A stretch of DNA of 32,113 nt from Candidatus Levybacteria bacterium RIFCSPHIGHO2_01_FULL_38_26 (GTDB taxonomy: Bacteria; Patescibacteriota; Microgenomatia; Levybacterales; UBA12049). A program made the translations under genes and the position numbers. The notes beneath the pieces are model-generated. The model ran no database searches. It saw only the letters and a list, made by a program, of their open reading frames with translations, and was not told the origin of the DNA. This document shows positions 7,443-15,304 of this stretch, piece by piece (the stretch's first letter is position 1; each line of letters begins with the position of its first letter). The DNA lies in NCBI GenBank assembly GCA_001782075.1, contig MFNO01000033.1, forward strand, positions 1-32,113, in the 5' to 3' direction.

Positions 7443-8516
7443 TTAATACAGGATTTCGATCCCTGGAAGCTTGTTGTCACTCAAAAATTCAAGCATTGCA
7501 CCACCTCCAGTTGACAAGAAAGAAAATTCTTCGGAAAGACCAATATTCCTTAAGAACCCAAGAGTATCTCCTCCGCCTACAATGCTAAACTCCTTACTTT
7601 TTGCTATAGCATAGGCTAGTTTTCTAGATGCTCTTGCGGAGTCCTCTTTTTTATTTTCTACATATCCTACAGGCCCGTTCCATATAATTGTTTTTGCTAA
7701 ATTAATAACTTGAATGAAATTTTCTGTACTTTCATCAGTAATATCTGTTTCGTTTTTGTTTAGCTCGCCAACAAACAACATTGATTTTGCACTATTCAAT
7801 TTTTCATGCTGGACTTTTATTAAAGATTCTGTTTCTTTTGCAATTTTTCCTCCAACCAAAACGTAATCTGCAAAATGATGCATCTTCTCAACCAAAGGTA
7901 ATTTTGTCTCGAGCTTTGCTCCGCCAATAAGTACTACCAAAGGCCTCTCAGGATCTTTTAGCACTTTGGACAAAACTTCGATTTCTTTTTCCAAACGAAA
8001 TCCGGCAAAATGAGGAAGGTGTTTTGGCACGCCAACTATTGACGCGTGCTTTCTATGGCTTGCGGCAAATGCGTCATTCACATATACATCTGCAAGGCCT
8101 GCCAGCTTTTTCGCAAACTCTTCATCGTTCTTCTCTTCACCTTCATAAAACCTTAAATTCTCTAGTAAAAAGAGGCTAGGCAGTACCTCCCATCCGTCAA
8201 ACTCTCCCAAATTAATTTTTTTTAATTTTAAATTTTCAATTTTTAATTTATTAGAAATCCATTTGGCAACAGGATTTAGGCTCAAGCTCTTGTCAACGCC
8301 CTTGGGCCTTCCTAAATGACCTGCTATAATTACCTTCGCCCCGTTTTTAAGTAAATATTCAAGGGTCGGCATCCACGCCAAAAGCCTACTGTCGTCAATA
8401 ATTTTTGTCTGTTGTCTATTATTTGTTTTTTGTTGTGAAAGAGGTACGTCTAAATCCGCTCTTAAAAAGACTGTCTTCCCAGAAACATTAGCATTTTTTA
8501 AAAGACAAAGCTTCAT
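7443..8516 (-). CDS. pgk: Phosphoglycerate kinase, short form
   Basis: Makes ATP and 3-phosphoglycerate from 1,3-bisphosphoglycerate. The N-terminal TVFLRADLDVPL and AGHLGRPKG are the phosphoglycerate-binding motifs. VNDAFAASHRKHAS, GGAKLETKLPL, WNGPVGY and GGGDTLGF followed by STGGGAMLEFL are family signatures. At 357 residues it is shorter than the usual 390-400 even though it carries two low-complexity insertions (QQKTNNRQQTK and KLKIENLKLKK, both from heptamer repeats). The missing part lies in the C-terminal nucleotide domain, where GxSLVE-type and DIGPKT-type motifs are reduced or altered (DITDEST). The ATG at 8516 is 6 nt after a TATAAT, giving a leaderless mRNA. Confidence 0.96.
   Translation of the reverse strand: MKLCLLKNANVSGKTVFLRADLDVPLSQQKTNNRQQTKIIDDSRLLAWMPTLEYLLKNGAKVIIAGHLGRPKGVDKSLSLNPVAKWISNKLKIENLKLKKINLGEFDGWEVLPSLFLLENLRFYEGEEKNDEEFAKKLAGLADVYVNDAFAASHRKHASIVGVPKHLPHFAGFRLEKEIEVLSKVLKDPERPLVVLIGGAKLETKLPLVEKMHHFADYVLVGGKIAKETESLIKVQHEKLNSAKSMLFVGELNKNETDITDESTENFIQVINLAKTIIWNGPVGYVENKKEDSARASRKLAYAIAKSKEFSIVGGGDTLGFLRNIGLSEEFSFLSTGGGAMLEFLSDNKLPGIEILY
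8219..8246. repeat. Degenerate heptamer repeat inside pgk
   Basis: Four consecutive 7-nt units (TTTTTAA, TTTTAAA, TTTTCAA, TTTTTAA) follow the same TTTTNNA pattern as the gap tract. On the gene strand they read LKIENLKLKK. Confidence 0.8.
8405..8435. repeat. Second heptamer repeat inside pgk
   Basis: Units TTGTCTG, TTGTCTA, TTATTTG, TTTTTTG and a partial TTG. They encode the QQKTNNRQQTK insertion just after the conserved DVPLS segment. Confidence 0.75.
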
Positions 8517-8522
8517 AAATCA

Positions 8523-8528
8523 ATTATA
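8523..8528 (-). promoter_or_regulatory. pgk -10 box (leaderless)
   Basis: TATAAT on the minus strand lies exactly 6 nt before the ATG at 8516, so the predicted +1 is the A of the start codon. No good -35 is seen at 16-18 nt. Confidence 0.65.
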
Positions 8529-8541
8529 CAAAAAAATACCA

Positions 8542-9528
8542 CTAGTCTGTAAACTCTTGGCAAAACATCTTTCCGTAAATTCCTCCATCAATTACTCCAA
8601 CCCCAAGCTTTCCAAAATTAGGAGATAAAATATTTTCTCTGTGTCCAGGGCTATTCATAAGACCCTGCATCGCAAGGCGCACGTCAGGCGCCAAGGCTAA
8701 ATTCTCTCCAGCATAATTATAGGAAATATCCGCGTTGTCCATCCTGTCAAACGGAGAAAGTCCTTCTGGAGTATCATGGGAAAAATATCCGCGTCTAAAC
8801 ATATCCTCACAATGCCGTCTTCCTACCTCTGCTAACGGTTCATCAAAGATAACTGCTGAAACTCCATGTTTTCCTCTTTCTTGATTTACCAAAAGAAGCA
8901 TTGATTGTTCTGACTCTCTATCCACGCTAAAGTCAGTCACTTGAAAGTTAAGATCAATTCGTTCGGTACTTTGGGGAGCAACGGTTAAAAAGTTAAGTGT
9001 TTCATTAACAGCCTCGCCAAAGATTCCATTGAGATCTTTCTCGAATCCTTGAGTGCTCCTAACTAACTGGTTGCCTATTTTTGATGACGCGATGGACTGT
9101 TTTATAAATCCCGACAACGGCAAAGCAACAACAAGAGTGAGTAAGAAAGCAACTAGGATAAAACCGGATAAAAGACCAGGAATTATGCCCAAGAACCTAT
9201 TTGCAAATCTAAATCCCGGCACCTTCGAATAAATAGTGGATGATAAAATACGCGCGTTTGCAATCCTGCCCAAAATTAATTTAATAACCATCTCAAGAAG
9301 AAATGCTATGGTAAAAAAACCAATGGCGTTGGAAAAACCCTGGGGAATGGAAAAATTATCTACCAAAATAGCCCCTATCACTCCGTAGTACTTCAGTCCA
9401 GTGACAAACGATACTACAAAACTTACAAGATCTAAAATACTTGTAATAAATCCGCCAACAAACCCCTCGATAGAATAGAATAGAAGAACTATTAAGATAA
9501 CAAAATCTATCCAATTAAGCTCAGTCAT
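8542..9528 (-). CDS. CvpA-like membrane domain fused to CAP/SCP extracellular domain
   Basis: The first 170 or so residues contain about four membrane helices in the CvpA (colicin V production) pattern, starting NWIDFVILIVLLFYSIEGFVGG. From about residue 205 a CAP/SCP1 domain follows, with VNQERGKHGV, CEDMFRRGYFSHDTPEG, YAGENLALAP and SPGHRENILSPNFGKLGVG. His and Glu residues of the CAP cleft are present. The topology would display the CAP domain outside the cell, anchored by the CvpA part. Bacterial CAP domains are linked to envelope or peptidoglycan functions, but no activity is certain. Divergently transcribed from the first PBP gene, which supports a cell-wall role. Confidence 0.9.
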   Translation of the reverse strand: MTELNWIDFVILIVLLFYSIEGFVGGFITSILDLVSFVVSFVTGLKYYGVIGAILVDNFSIPQGFSNAIGFFTIAFLLEMVIKLILGRIANARILSSTIYSKVPGFRFANRFLGIIPGLLSGFILVAFLLTLVVALPLSGFIKQSIASSKIGNQLVRSTQGFEKDLNGIFGEAVNETLNFLTVAPQSTERIDLNFQVTDFSVDRESEQSMLLLVNQERGKHGVSAVIFDEPLAEVGRRHCEDMFRRGYFSHDTPEGLSPFDRMDNADISYNYAGENLALAPDVRLAMQGLMNSPGHRENILSPNFGKLGVGVIDGGIYGKMFCQEFTD

Positions 9529-9557
9529 ATGATTTTTTTTATTGTCTAAATATAGGG

Positions 9558-9563
9558 TATAAT
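9558..9563 (+). promoter_or_regulatory. -10 box of first PBP gene; decides its start
   Basis: GGGTATAAT. The ORF-track start (ATG at 9562) lies inside this TATAAT and would not be on the mRNA. The in-frame ATG at 9580 would have a leader of about 10 nt, so it is chosen. Confidence 0.6.
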
Positions 9564-9579
9564 GTTATCATATGCTCTT

Positions 9580-11760
9580 ATGAAGAGGAAGACGCCAAAA
9601 CGCAAGCCCAGATTTCTTAAAAAAATCGCTAAAAACAAGACTCGCATTTTTATTCTTTTAACAATTGCCATTGTTTCTCTTTTAGCCATATATTTTTTTA
9701 TTCTAAAAGACCTTCCTTCCCCAACGAGGCTGACTTACCAAAATGCTTCTTTCTCCACGCAAATCTTCGATAGAAATGAAAATCTTCTATATTCTGTTTA
9801 CGCAGACAAAAATCAGGCATTCATCCCGCTCTCATCAATCCCAGAAAACGTAAAAGAGGCAACAATCGCGATTGAGGATAAAGATTTTTACAAACACGGC
9901 GCAATAGACATTAGAGCGATAGTTCGATCAATAATATCTATTGCTTTTCGAAACGAGCTTCAAGGAGGGTCAACAATTACCCAGCAATTGGTCAAAAACA
10001 GCTTGCTTACTCCCGAACGGACCATACTTCGCAAAATCAAAGAAGTTATTCTATCATTTGCAACCGAAGCCCTATATTCAAAAGATAAAATATTGGAAAT
10101 GTATCTAAATCAAGTCCCATACGGGGGGACTGCTTGGGGTATTGAAGCTGCCTCCAGGACATATTTTGGTAAATCAGCAAAAGATTTGTCCCTTGCACAA
10201 AGCGCTCTTCTTGCTGGACTTCCTGAATCTCCAACTACATACTCTCCATTTGGCACCCATCCGGAACTGGCCATAAGAAGACAAAAAGAAGTCCTATCTG
10301 CCATGCTCAAACTTAAGTATATAAGTCAAAAAGAATATGATACCGCGCTAAAAGAACCAATTGAATTCAAAAAAGTTGAGGGCATACGAGCTCCGCATTT
10401 TTCTCTCTATATCAAAGACTTGCTGATTAAAAAATATGGAGAAAGGACAGTCGAACAAGAAGGGCTTAAGGTAATAACCTCCCTGGATATTGATCTTCAG
10501 GACTTTGTACAACAAGCTGTTGCCTCAGAAGTAGCTAAGCTTGAAAGATTTAATGTCGGCAACGCGGCCGCGCTTTTAACCAAACCCAATACCGGAGAAA
10601 TATTGGCAATGGTTGGAAGCAAAGATTATTTTGACACTGAAGCAGACGGAAACGTAAATGTAACTCTCGCTCTTCGACAACCGGGATCATCAATAAAACC
10701 CATAAACTACGCCGTGGGATTAATGAATGGATATACAGCCGCAACTCCTTTTGCTGATAAACAAATATGCTTCAAAACCCCCGGACAAAAAGACTACTGC
10801 CCTGTAAATTACGACGGCAAATGGCATGGAGCTGTTCAGATGCGGTTTGCTTTGGGAAACTCTATAAATATCCCAGCGGTTAAAATGCTAAAACTCAATG
10901 GCGTTGAGGAGATGATAGCGACATCCTCCTCAATGGGCATAACTACCTTTACGGATCCTGATAGATACGGATTGTCGCTGACCTTAGGAGGAGGAGAAGT
11001 GACAATGCTTCAAATGGTAGAGGCTTACGCAGTGTTTGCGAATGGAGGATACAGAATTCCCTTACATACAATTCTTAAAGTCGTAGACAGAAATGGTAAA
11101 ATACTTGAGCAGTATAACCCTCCACCTAGTCCGATTTTTGGCAAAAAAGTTTTACCAGAAGGAGTGGCGTTTATCATCTCAGATATCCTTGCGGACAACA
11201 ACGCCAGGCTTGGTGCTTTCGGCTCAAATTCTGCGCTTAGGATTGCGGATCAAACAGTATCTGTGAAAACCGGAACCACAGACGATCTTAGGGATAATTG
11301 GACTATCGGATACACCCCTTCCTTTTTGGCCTCCGTGTGGGTTGGCAACAATGACAATCAACCTATGAGTCGGCTTTCCTCAGGCGTTACCGGCGCCGCT
11401 CCCATTTGGAACGTTATTATGTCCCATGTTTTAGAAGATAAAGTGCCTGAGCCTATGCAAAGGCCGAGTAGCATTATTCAAAAAAGAGTTTGCTCTCTAT
11501 CGGGACTCCTGCCTCCTCCTGACGGCTGCGAAACCAGATTTGAGTATTTCATCAAAGGCACTGAGCCAACAAAGTTTGAAGAGGTAAAACAAAAAGCATT
11601 TATCGATAAAACTACCCAAGATTTGGCAAAAGATGGACAGACAGATAATATCGAAGAAAAAGAAGTTCTAATTCTAACCGATCCAACAGGCGACAGGTAT
11701 TGCGTATCATGTCCTCATCCCGGCTCAACCGAAAACACTAATTCTAATCAAAATCCCTAA
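9580..11760 (+). CDS. Class A penicillin-binding protein (glycosyltransferase/transpeptidase)
   Basis: Bifunctional peptidoglycan synthase of about 726 residues. A basic cytoplasmic tail (MKRKTPKRKPRFLKK) and one membrane helix anchor it. The GT51 domain shows ATIAIEDKDFYKHGAID, with the catalytic Glu, and GGSTITQQLVKN. The transpeptidase domain has SSIK (in RQPGSSIKP), SIN (GNSINIPAVK) and KTG (SVKTGTTDD), the three penicillin-binding motifs. The C-terminal tail after SGLLPPPDGC is a family-typical extension with Cys residues (RYCVSCPHPG). The start at 9580 is preferred because the upstream ATG overlaps the -10 box. It is followed by a paralogue with its own promoter. Confidence 0.96.
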   Translation: MKRKTPKRKPRFLKKIAKNKTRIFILLTIAIVSLLAIYFFILKDLPSPTRLTYQNASFSTQIFDRNENLLYSVYADKNQAFIPLSSIPENVKEATIAIEDKDFYKHGAIDIRAIVRSIISIAFRNELQGGSTITQQLVKNSLLTPERTILRKIKEVILSFATEALYSKDKILEMYLNQVPYGGTAWGIEAASRTYFGKSAKDLSLAQSALLAGLPESPTTYSPFGTHPELAIRRQKEVLSAMLKLKYISQKEYDTALKEPIEFKKVEGIRAPHFSLYIKDLLIKKYGERTVEQEGLKVITSLDIDLQDFVQQAVASEVAKLERFNVGNAAALLTKPNTGEILAMVGSKDYFDTEADGNVNVTLALRQPGSSIKPINYAVGLMNGYTAATPFADKQICFKTPGQKDYCPVNYDGKWHGAVQMRFALGNSINIPAVKMLKLNGVEEMIATSSSMGITTFTDPDRYGLSLTLGGGEVTMLQMVEAYAVFANGGYRIPLHTILKVVDRNGKILEQYNPPPSPIFGKKVLPEGVAFIISDILADNNARLGAFGSNSALRIADQTVSVKTGTTDDLRDNWTIGYTPSFLASVWVGNNDNQPMSRLSSGVTGAAPIWNVIMSHVLEDKVPEPMQRPSSIIQKRVCSLSGLLPPPDGCETRFEYFIKGTEPTKFEEVKQKAFIDKTTQDLAKDGQTDNIEEKEVLILTDPTGDRYCVSCPHPGSTENTNSNQNP

Positions 11761-11775
11761 GGAGCATTTCTCCCC

Positions 11776-11804
11776 TTTCCAAAAACATACACCCATAGTA
11801 TAAT
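11776..11804 (+). promoter_or_regulatory. Promoter of second PBP gene
   Basis: TTTCCA (11776-11781), a 17-nt spacer and TATAAT (11799-11804). The predicted start is near 11811, about 24 nt before the ATG at 11835. A small GGAG/CTCC hairpin (11761-11773) just upstream may weakly terminate the previous gene. Confidence 0.55.
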
Positions 11805-11834
11805 TCGTACACAAAAATTTTCTCCCAAAAATAT

Positions 11835-13994
11835 ATGCAAGTATTAATCGATGTTTTGGTCTTTATCATAAGACTTATAATCAACATAGGAGATATTGCA
11901 GTAAGGACTTTTGCCTTATTTTTAAAACTTTTAACCTTCCTCAAAAAAAGACTAAAAATTATTTTTTTAAAAAAAAAGCGCAAGAGAAGACGACAAAAAG
12001 TTGTAAAACCAATCAAAATTTTTCCACTGCCTATAACTTACAAGCTTAAATACTTCACGGCTGGACTCTTATTTTCTCTTATTTTTATCTTCATTCCGCT
12101 ACTCTTCATCATCTTTATTGATGAGCTCCCAAACCCCAAAACATTAAGTGTCCAGCAAGCTCCTCTTACCACAAAAATATATGACAGAAACGGAGTGCTG
12201 CTTTATCAAATATATGCAAGCCAAAACAGAACTCTTGTACCTCTGTCCTCCATTCCAAAACAACTTCAAAACGCTACAATCGCAATTGAAGATAAAAATT
12301 TTTATAACAATTCCGGATTTGATGTTTCTGCAATCGCAAGAGCTATAATTGCTAATTTATCTGGACAGCCACTGCAGGGCGGATCCACTATTACTCAACA
12401 GCTGATCAAATCAACTCTTTTATCCCCAGAGGTAACAATCAGACGCAAAATTAAGGAAATTATTCTTGCGTTATGGGCGCAGCGCATATATACAAAAGGT
12501 CAAATCCTGGAAATGTATCTAAATCAAGTCCCCTACGGGGGTACTGCCTGGGGAATTGATTCGGCAGCCAATATCTATTTTGGAAAAAATTTAAAAGATC
12601 TAACGCTTGGAGAAAATGCCTTCTTAGCAGGGCTGCCAAGAGCGCCTTCCATATATTCTCCTTATGGAGAAACCCCAAATGCTTGGAAAAAGAGACAACT
12701 AGAAGTGCTCAGGAGAATGGAGGAACTAAACTACATAACTTCGCAGGAGAGAAGGACTGCCGAGAAAGAAAAATTAACGTTTCAAACTCCTACAAATTCT
12801 ATAAAAGCACCTCATTTTGTTATGCATGTAAAAGATCTCTTGGTTAAAAAATACGGTCTTTCTCTTGTTGAGAAGAAAGGACTCAAAGTAACAACTAGCC
12901 TTGACTTAAGCCTTCAGAACATGGCATCAGAAATAGTTAAGGAAGAGGTGCTAAAAAATTTGTACCTTAATCTAACGAATGGAGCAGTACTTGTTACCAA
13001 TCCTGGGAATGGAGACATATTAGCAATGGTAGGAAGCATCGATTATACCGATCCAAAGTTTGGAAGCTTTAACGTAACAACTTCTGCTCGTCAACCGGGA
13101 TCGAGTATAAAAATAGTAACCTACAGCGCGGCTCTTGCGTCAGGATTTACAGCAGCAACCACAATTGATGACTCCCCAATTACATACAACATTCCCGGAT
13201 CCAAGCCGTATTCACCTGTAAATTATGACGCTAAATTCCATGGAATCTTAACACTTAGAAATGCTTTTGGGAACTCCATTAATGTTCCCGCAGTCAAAGT
13301 CCTTGCAAAGGTAGGCATACCAAATTTTGTTGATTTGGGCAAAAAAATGGGGATTACAACGTGGAACAATCCAGATGAATACGGGCTCTCAATCACCCTT
13401 GGGGCAGCCGAGGTAAAAATGACTGATTTGGCAACTGTCTATGGTGTATTTGCCAACAACGGAGAAAGAGTCGATCTTAATCCAATTATTAAAGTCGAAG
13501 ATTCGCTTGGAAATGTTCTTGAAGAAAAAAAAGATATACAAAGAAAAAGCGTGCTTGATCCAGGAATTGCTTTTATTATATCCGATATTTTGTCTGACAA
13601 CCCAAGCAGAGCTATGGCTTTCGGATTCAACTCGCCTCTTGTAATTCCAAATTATACTGTTTCTGTAAAAACAGGAACATCCGATAACAAAAGAGATAAC
13701 TGGACTATTGGCTACACAAAAAATTATCTGACAGCCGTATGGGTAGGAAACAATGACAACAGTCCAATGAGCCCCCATCTGGCATCTGGCATATCAGGAG
13801 CGGCGCCTATTTGGAATAAAATCATGAGCAATCTCTTGATCGATAAAGAAGACCAGAAGCCAACCAAGCCCTCAAATGTTATAGAAAAACTTTGCTTAGG
13901 AAGAATTGAATATTTCCTAATAGGAACAGAAAATTCAGCCATCTGCATTTCTATTCCTTCCGCATCCCCAACCGACCGCCGAAGGAATATATAA
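11835..13994 (+). CDS. Second class A penicillin-binding protein
   Basis: The 719-residue paralogue of the preceding gene has the same motifs: ATIAIEDKNFYNNSGFD and GGSTITQQLIKS in GT51, SSIK, SIN (GNSINVPAVK) and KTG (SVKTGTSDN) in the transpeptidase. It differs at the N-terminus, with an extra hydrophobic/amphipathic helix (residues 1-40) and a very basic stretch (KKKRKRRRQK) before the true membrane anchor at about 73-95. The C-terminal tail is shorter. Tandem class A PBPs may share the work of growth and division, but which does which cannot be told. It converges on the RPE gene with only 6 nt between the stops. Confidence 0.95.
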   Translation: MQVLIDVLVFIIRLIINIGDIAVRTFALFLKLLTFLKKRLKIIFLKKKRKRRRQKVVKPIKIFPLPITYKLKYFTAGLLFSLIFIFIPLLFIIFIDELPNPKTLSVQQAPLTTKIYDRNGVLLYQIYASQNRTLVPLSSIPKQLQNATIAIEDKNFYNNSGFDVSAIARAIIANLSGQPLQGGSTITQQLIKSTLLSPEVTIRRKIKEIILALWAQRIYTKGQILEMYLNQVPYGGTAWGIDSAANIYFGKNLKDLTLGENAFLAGLPRAPSIYSPYGETPNAWKKRQLEVLRRMEELNYITSQERRTAEKEKLTFQTPTNSIKAPHFVMHVKDLLVKKYGLSLVEKKGLKVTTSLDLSLQNMASEIVKEEVLKNLYLNLTNGAVLVTNPGNGDILAMVGSIDYTDPKFGSFNVTTSARQPGSSIKIVTYSAALASGFTAATTIDDSPITYNIPGSKPYSPVNYDAKFHGILTLRNAFGNSINVPAVKVLAKVGIPNFVDLGKKMGITTWNNPDEYGLSITLGAAEVKMTDLATVYGVFANNGERVDLNPIIKVEDSLGNVLEEKKDIQRKSVLDPGIAFIISDILSDNPSRAMAFGFNSPLVIPNYTVSVKTGTSDNKRDNWTIGYTKNYLTAVWVGNNDNSPMSPHLASGISGAAPIWNKIMSNLLIDKEDQKPTKPSNVIEKLCLGRIEYFLIGTENSAICISIPSASPTDRRRNI

Positions 13995-14000
13995 GTTAAA

Positions 14001-14633
14001 TCAAAATTGCAATTGTTTTTCTAGGAGCTCGTACGTTGCTTGAGGATTTTGTGAATTGAAGATAAAACTGTTTGCGACATACCGGCTGGCGCCTGCTTTA
14101 TGTGCTTGAGCAATAGTTTTATCATTGATTCCGCCGTCAACCTCAATAACAATGTCGCCCTTAACCTGCCGAAGGGACTCAACTTTTTTCAGATATTCCG
14201 GCATAAATTCTTGTCCAGATTCTCCGGCTTTTATGGTCATAATCAAAAGGCAATCCAAATCATCAAGCGGCACTTTTACTGCTTCCAGAGAAGTCGGTCC
14301 ATCAACTGCCAAGCCAACCTCTCCCAACAATTGCCCCTGAGCAACAAATTCTATCTGATCAGACATTTTCTCAATATGACCCATAAATCTTTTGAATCCG
14401 GCGTCCGCAAGAAGTTTTAAATAGCTTGTTGGTTCTTCAACCATAAGATGAGCTTCTAAAAAAATTTCCCGAGAGTATTTGATAAATGGTTTTGGATCCA
14501 GAAATGTGGTGTTTTGAGCAAACTTTCCGTCAATAAAATCTATGTGAATAGTCTTGGCAAATGGCTTCGCAAGACTGATTTTTCTTTCAATCTCTACCCA
14601 TTCTTTCTCTAAAATTCCAGGAATTATTTCCAT
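14001..14633 (-). CDS. rpe: Ribulose-phosphate 3-epimerase (divergent)
   Basis: The 210-residue TIM barrel interconverts ribulose 5-phosphate and xylulose 5-phosphate. The metal and catalytic residues are all in place: IHIDFIDGKFAQN (His and Asp), EAHLMVEEP (His) and IEVDGGIN (catalytic Asp). The phosphate-binding segment is unusual: TIKAGESGQEFMP replaces the common VxPGFGGQxF. That makes it a divergent RPE, or an epimerase with altered substrate. It begins 3 nt after the LytR_C gene stop, so the two share a transcript. The pairing of a sugar-phosphate enzyme with a wall protein is not obviously functional. Confidence 0.82.
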   Translation of the reverse strand: MEIIPGILEKEWVEIERKISLAKPFAKTIHIDFIDGKFAQNTTFLDPKPFIKYSREIFLEAHLMVEEPTSYLKLLADAGFKRFMGHIEKMSDQIEFVAQGQLLGEVGLAVDGPTSLEAVKVPLDDLDCLLIMTIKAGESGQEFMPEYLKKVESLRQVKGDIVIEVDGGINDKTIAQAHKAGASRYVANSFIFNSQNPQATYELLEKQLQF

Positions 14634-14636
14634 CTT

Positions 14637-15224
14637 CTATTTACCTATAATTACAAGCGCATCCGTTGAAGCTGACGCAGAAAGATTTGCAGAAGTTGTA
14701 CCAATGGTGTAATCTGATCCCAAATCTTTTTTAAGAAGTTCAAGAAAATTGCTCTCGCTGCTTTTCACCTGAATAACAACATTTGTATAGTCATAATTAT
14801 CTGCGTTTCCGACCGCAGTGACATTATAACCAAGAGTCTTTAGAATATCAGATGCTTCAGCCGCCGCTCCTGCTACTCCGCTGCCGTTTTGAACTTCAAC
14901 CGTGAGATCGCTTCTATCAAGACCCGTTGTTTTATCCACAGGATTTGTCGTTGGTCTTGGCGTTGGAGTTGAGGTCGGAACAGGCGTACTGGTCATCTCT
15001 GGTGTTGGAGAAGCCTCAGGTGTTGGCGTATCTGTTGGAAACTCAAATTCAGTTGGGGTTGGCGTGGAATCCTCAACTTCCTCTTGCTGATTACTTGTGC
15101 CAAAAAACTGCCACGCTCCAAACCCACCAACTATAAGAAGGAGGCTCGCAATGAAAAAAATTAAAAATTTAGACCGTTTTTGACCTTGTCCCATGTTGGG
15201 AGAGTGAAAAGTTGCATCTTCCAT
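14637..15224 (-). CDS. Membrane-anchored LytR_C-domain protein
   Basis: The 195-residue protein has a short cytoplasmic start, one membrane helix (FLIFFIASLLLIVGGFGAWQ, about 20-41), a Pro/Thr-rich linker of about 45 residues (TPTPE-like repeats) and a C-terminal domain LTVEVQNGSGVAGAAAEAS...GYNVTAVGNAD, the LytR_C fold often fused to LytR-CpsA-Psr wall-ligase domains. Here the LCP catalytic part is absent, so it is a stand-alone extracytoplasmic module. The linker would span the wall. It is divergent from the SpoIID-type gene, across a shared 80-nt regulatory gap. Confidence 0.9.
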   Translation of the reverse strand: MEDATFHSPNMGQGQKRSKFLIFFIASLLLIVGGFGAWQFFGTSNQQEEVEDSTPTPTEFEFPTDTPTPEASPTPEMTSTPVPTSTPTPRPTTNPVDKTTGLDRSDLTVEVQNGSGVAGAAAEASDILKTLGYNVTAVGNADNYDYTNVVIQVKSSESNFLELLKKDLGSDYTIGTTSANLSASASTDALVIIGK

Positions 15225-15239
15225 GTTCTATTTGCCACC

Positions 15240-15268
15240 ACGATAACATATTTTCATAGTGTTATCAA
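15240..15268 (-). promoter_or_regulatory. Promoter of LytR_C-RPE unit
   Basis: TTGATA (15268-15263), a 17-nt spacer and TATCGT (15245-15240). The predicted leader is about 9 nt. It overlaps the inverted repeat at 15242-15266. Confidence 0.5.
15242..15266. repeat. Inverted repeat between divergent wall genes
   Basis: GATAACA (15242-15248) and TGTTATC (15260-15266) are perfect 7-bp arms with an 11-nt spacer. It spans the LytR_C promoter and lies just upstream of the SpoIID -10, a position suited to an operator. Confidence 0.5.
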
Positions 15269-15283
15269 TAGAGAAATATAATT

Positions 15284-15292
15284 TGCTATAAT
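15284..15292 (+). promoter_or_regulatory. Extended -10 promoter of SpoIID operon
   Basis: TGCTATAAT, with TATAAT at 15287-15292. The expected start is near 15299, about 6 nt before the ATG at 15305. The -35 is poor, as is common with a TGn extension. Confidence 0.6.
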
Positions 15293-15304
15293 AGAAATAC
15301 TGTC

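Noticed and set aside
9562-9579. Six extra N-terminal codons of the first PBP in the ORF track
   Set aside because: The ATG at 9562 overlaps the TATAAT -10 box (9558-9563), so it would not be transcribed; the ATG at 9580 gives the usual basic N-terminus.
14902-15136. Repetitive plus-strand ORFs
   Set aside because: They are shadows of the Pro/Thr-rich linker of the LytR_C protein, not a separate gene or a DNA tandem-repeat locus.
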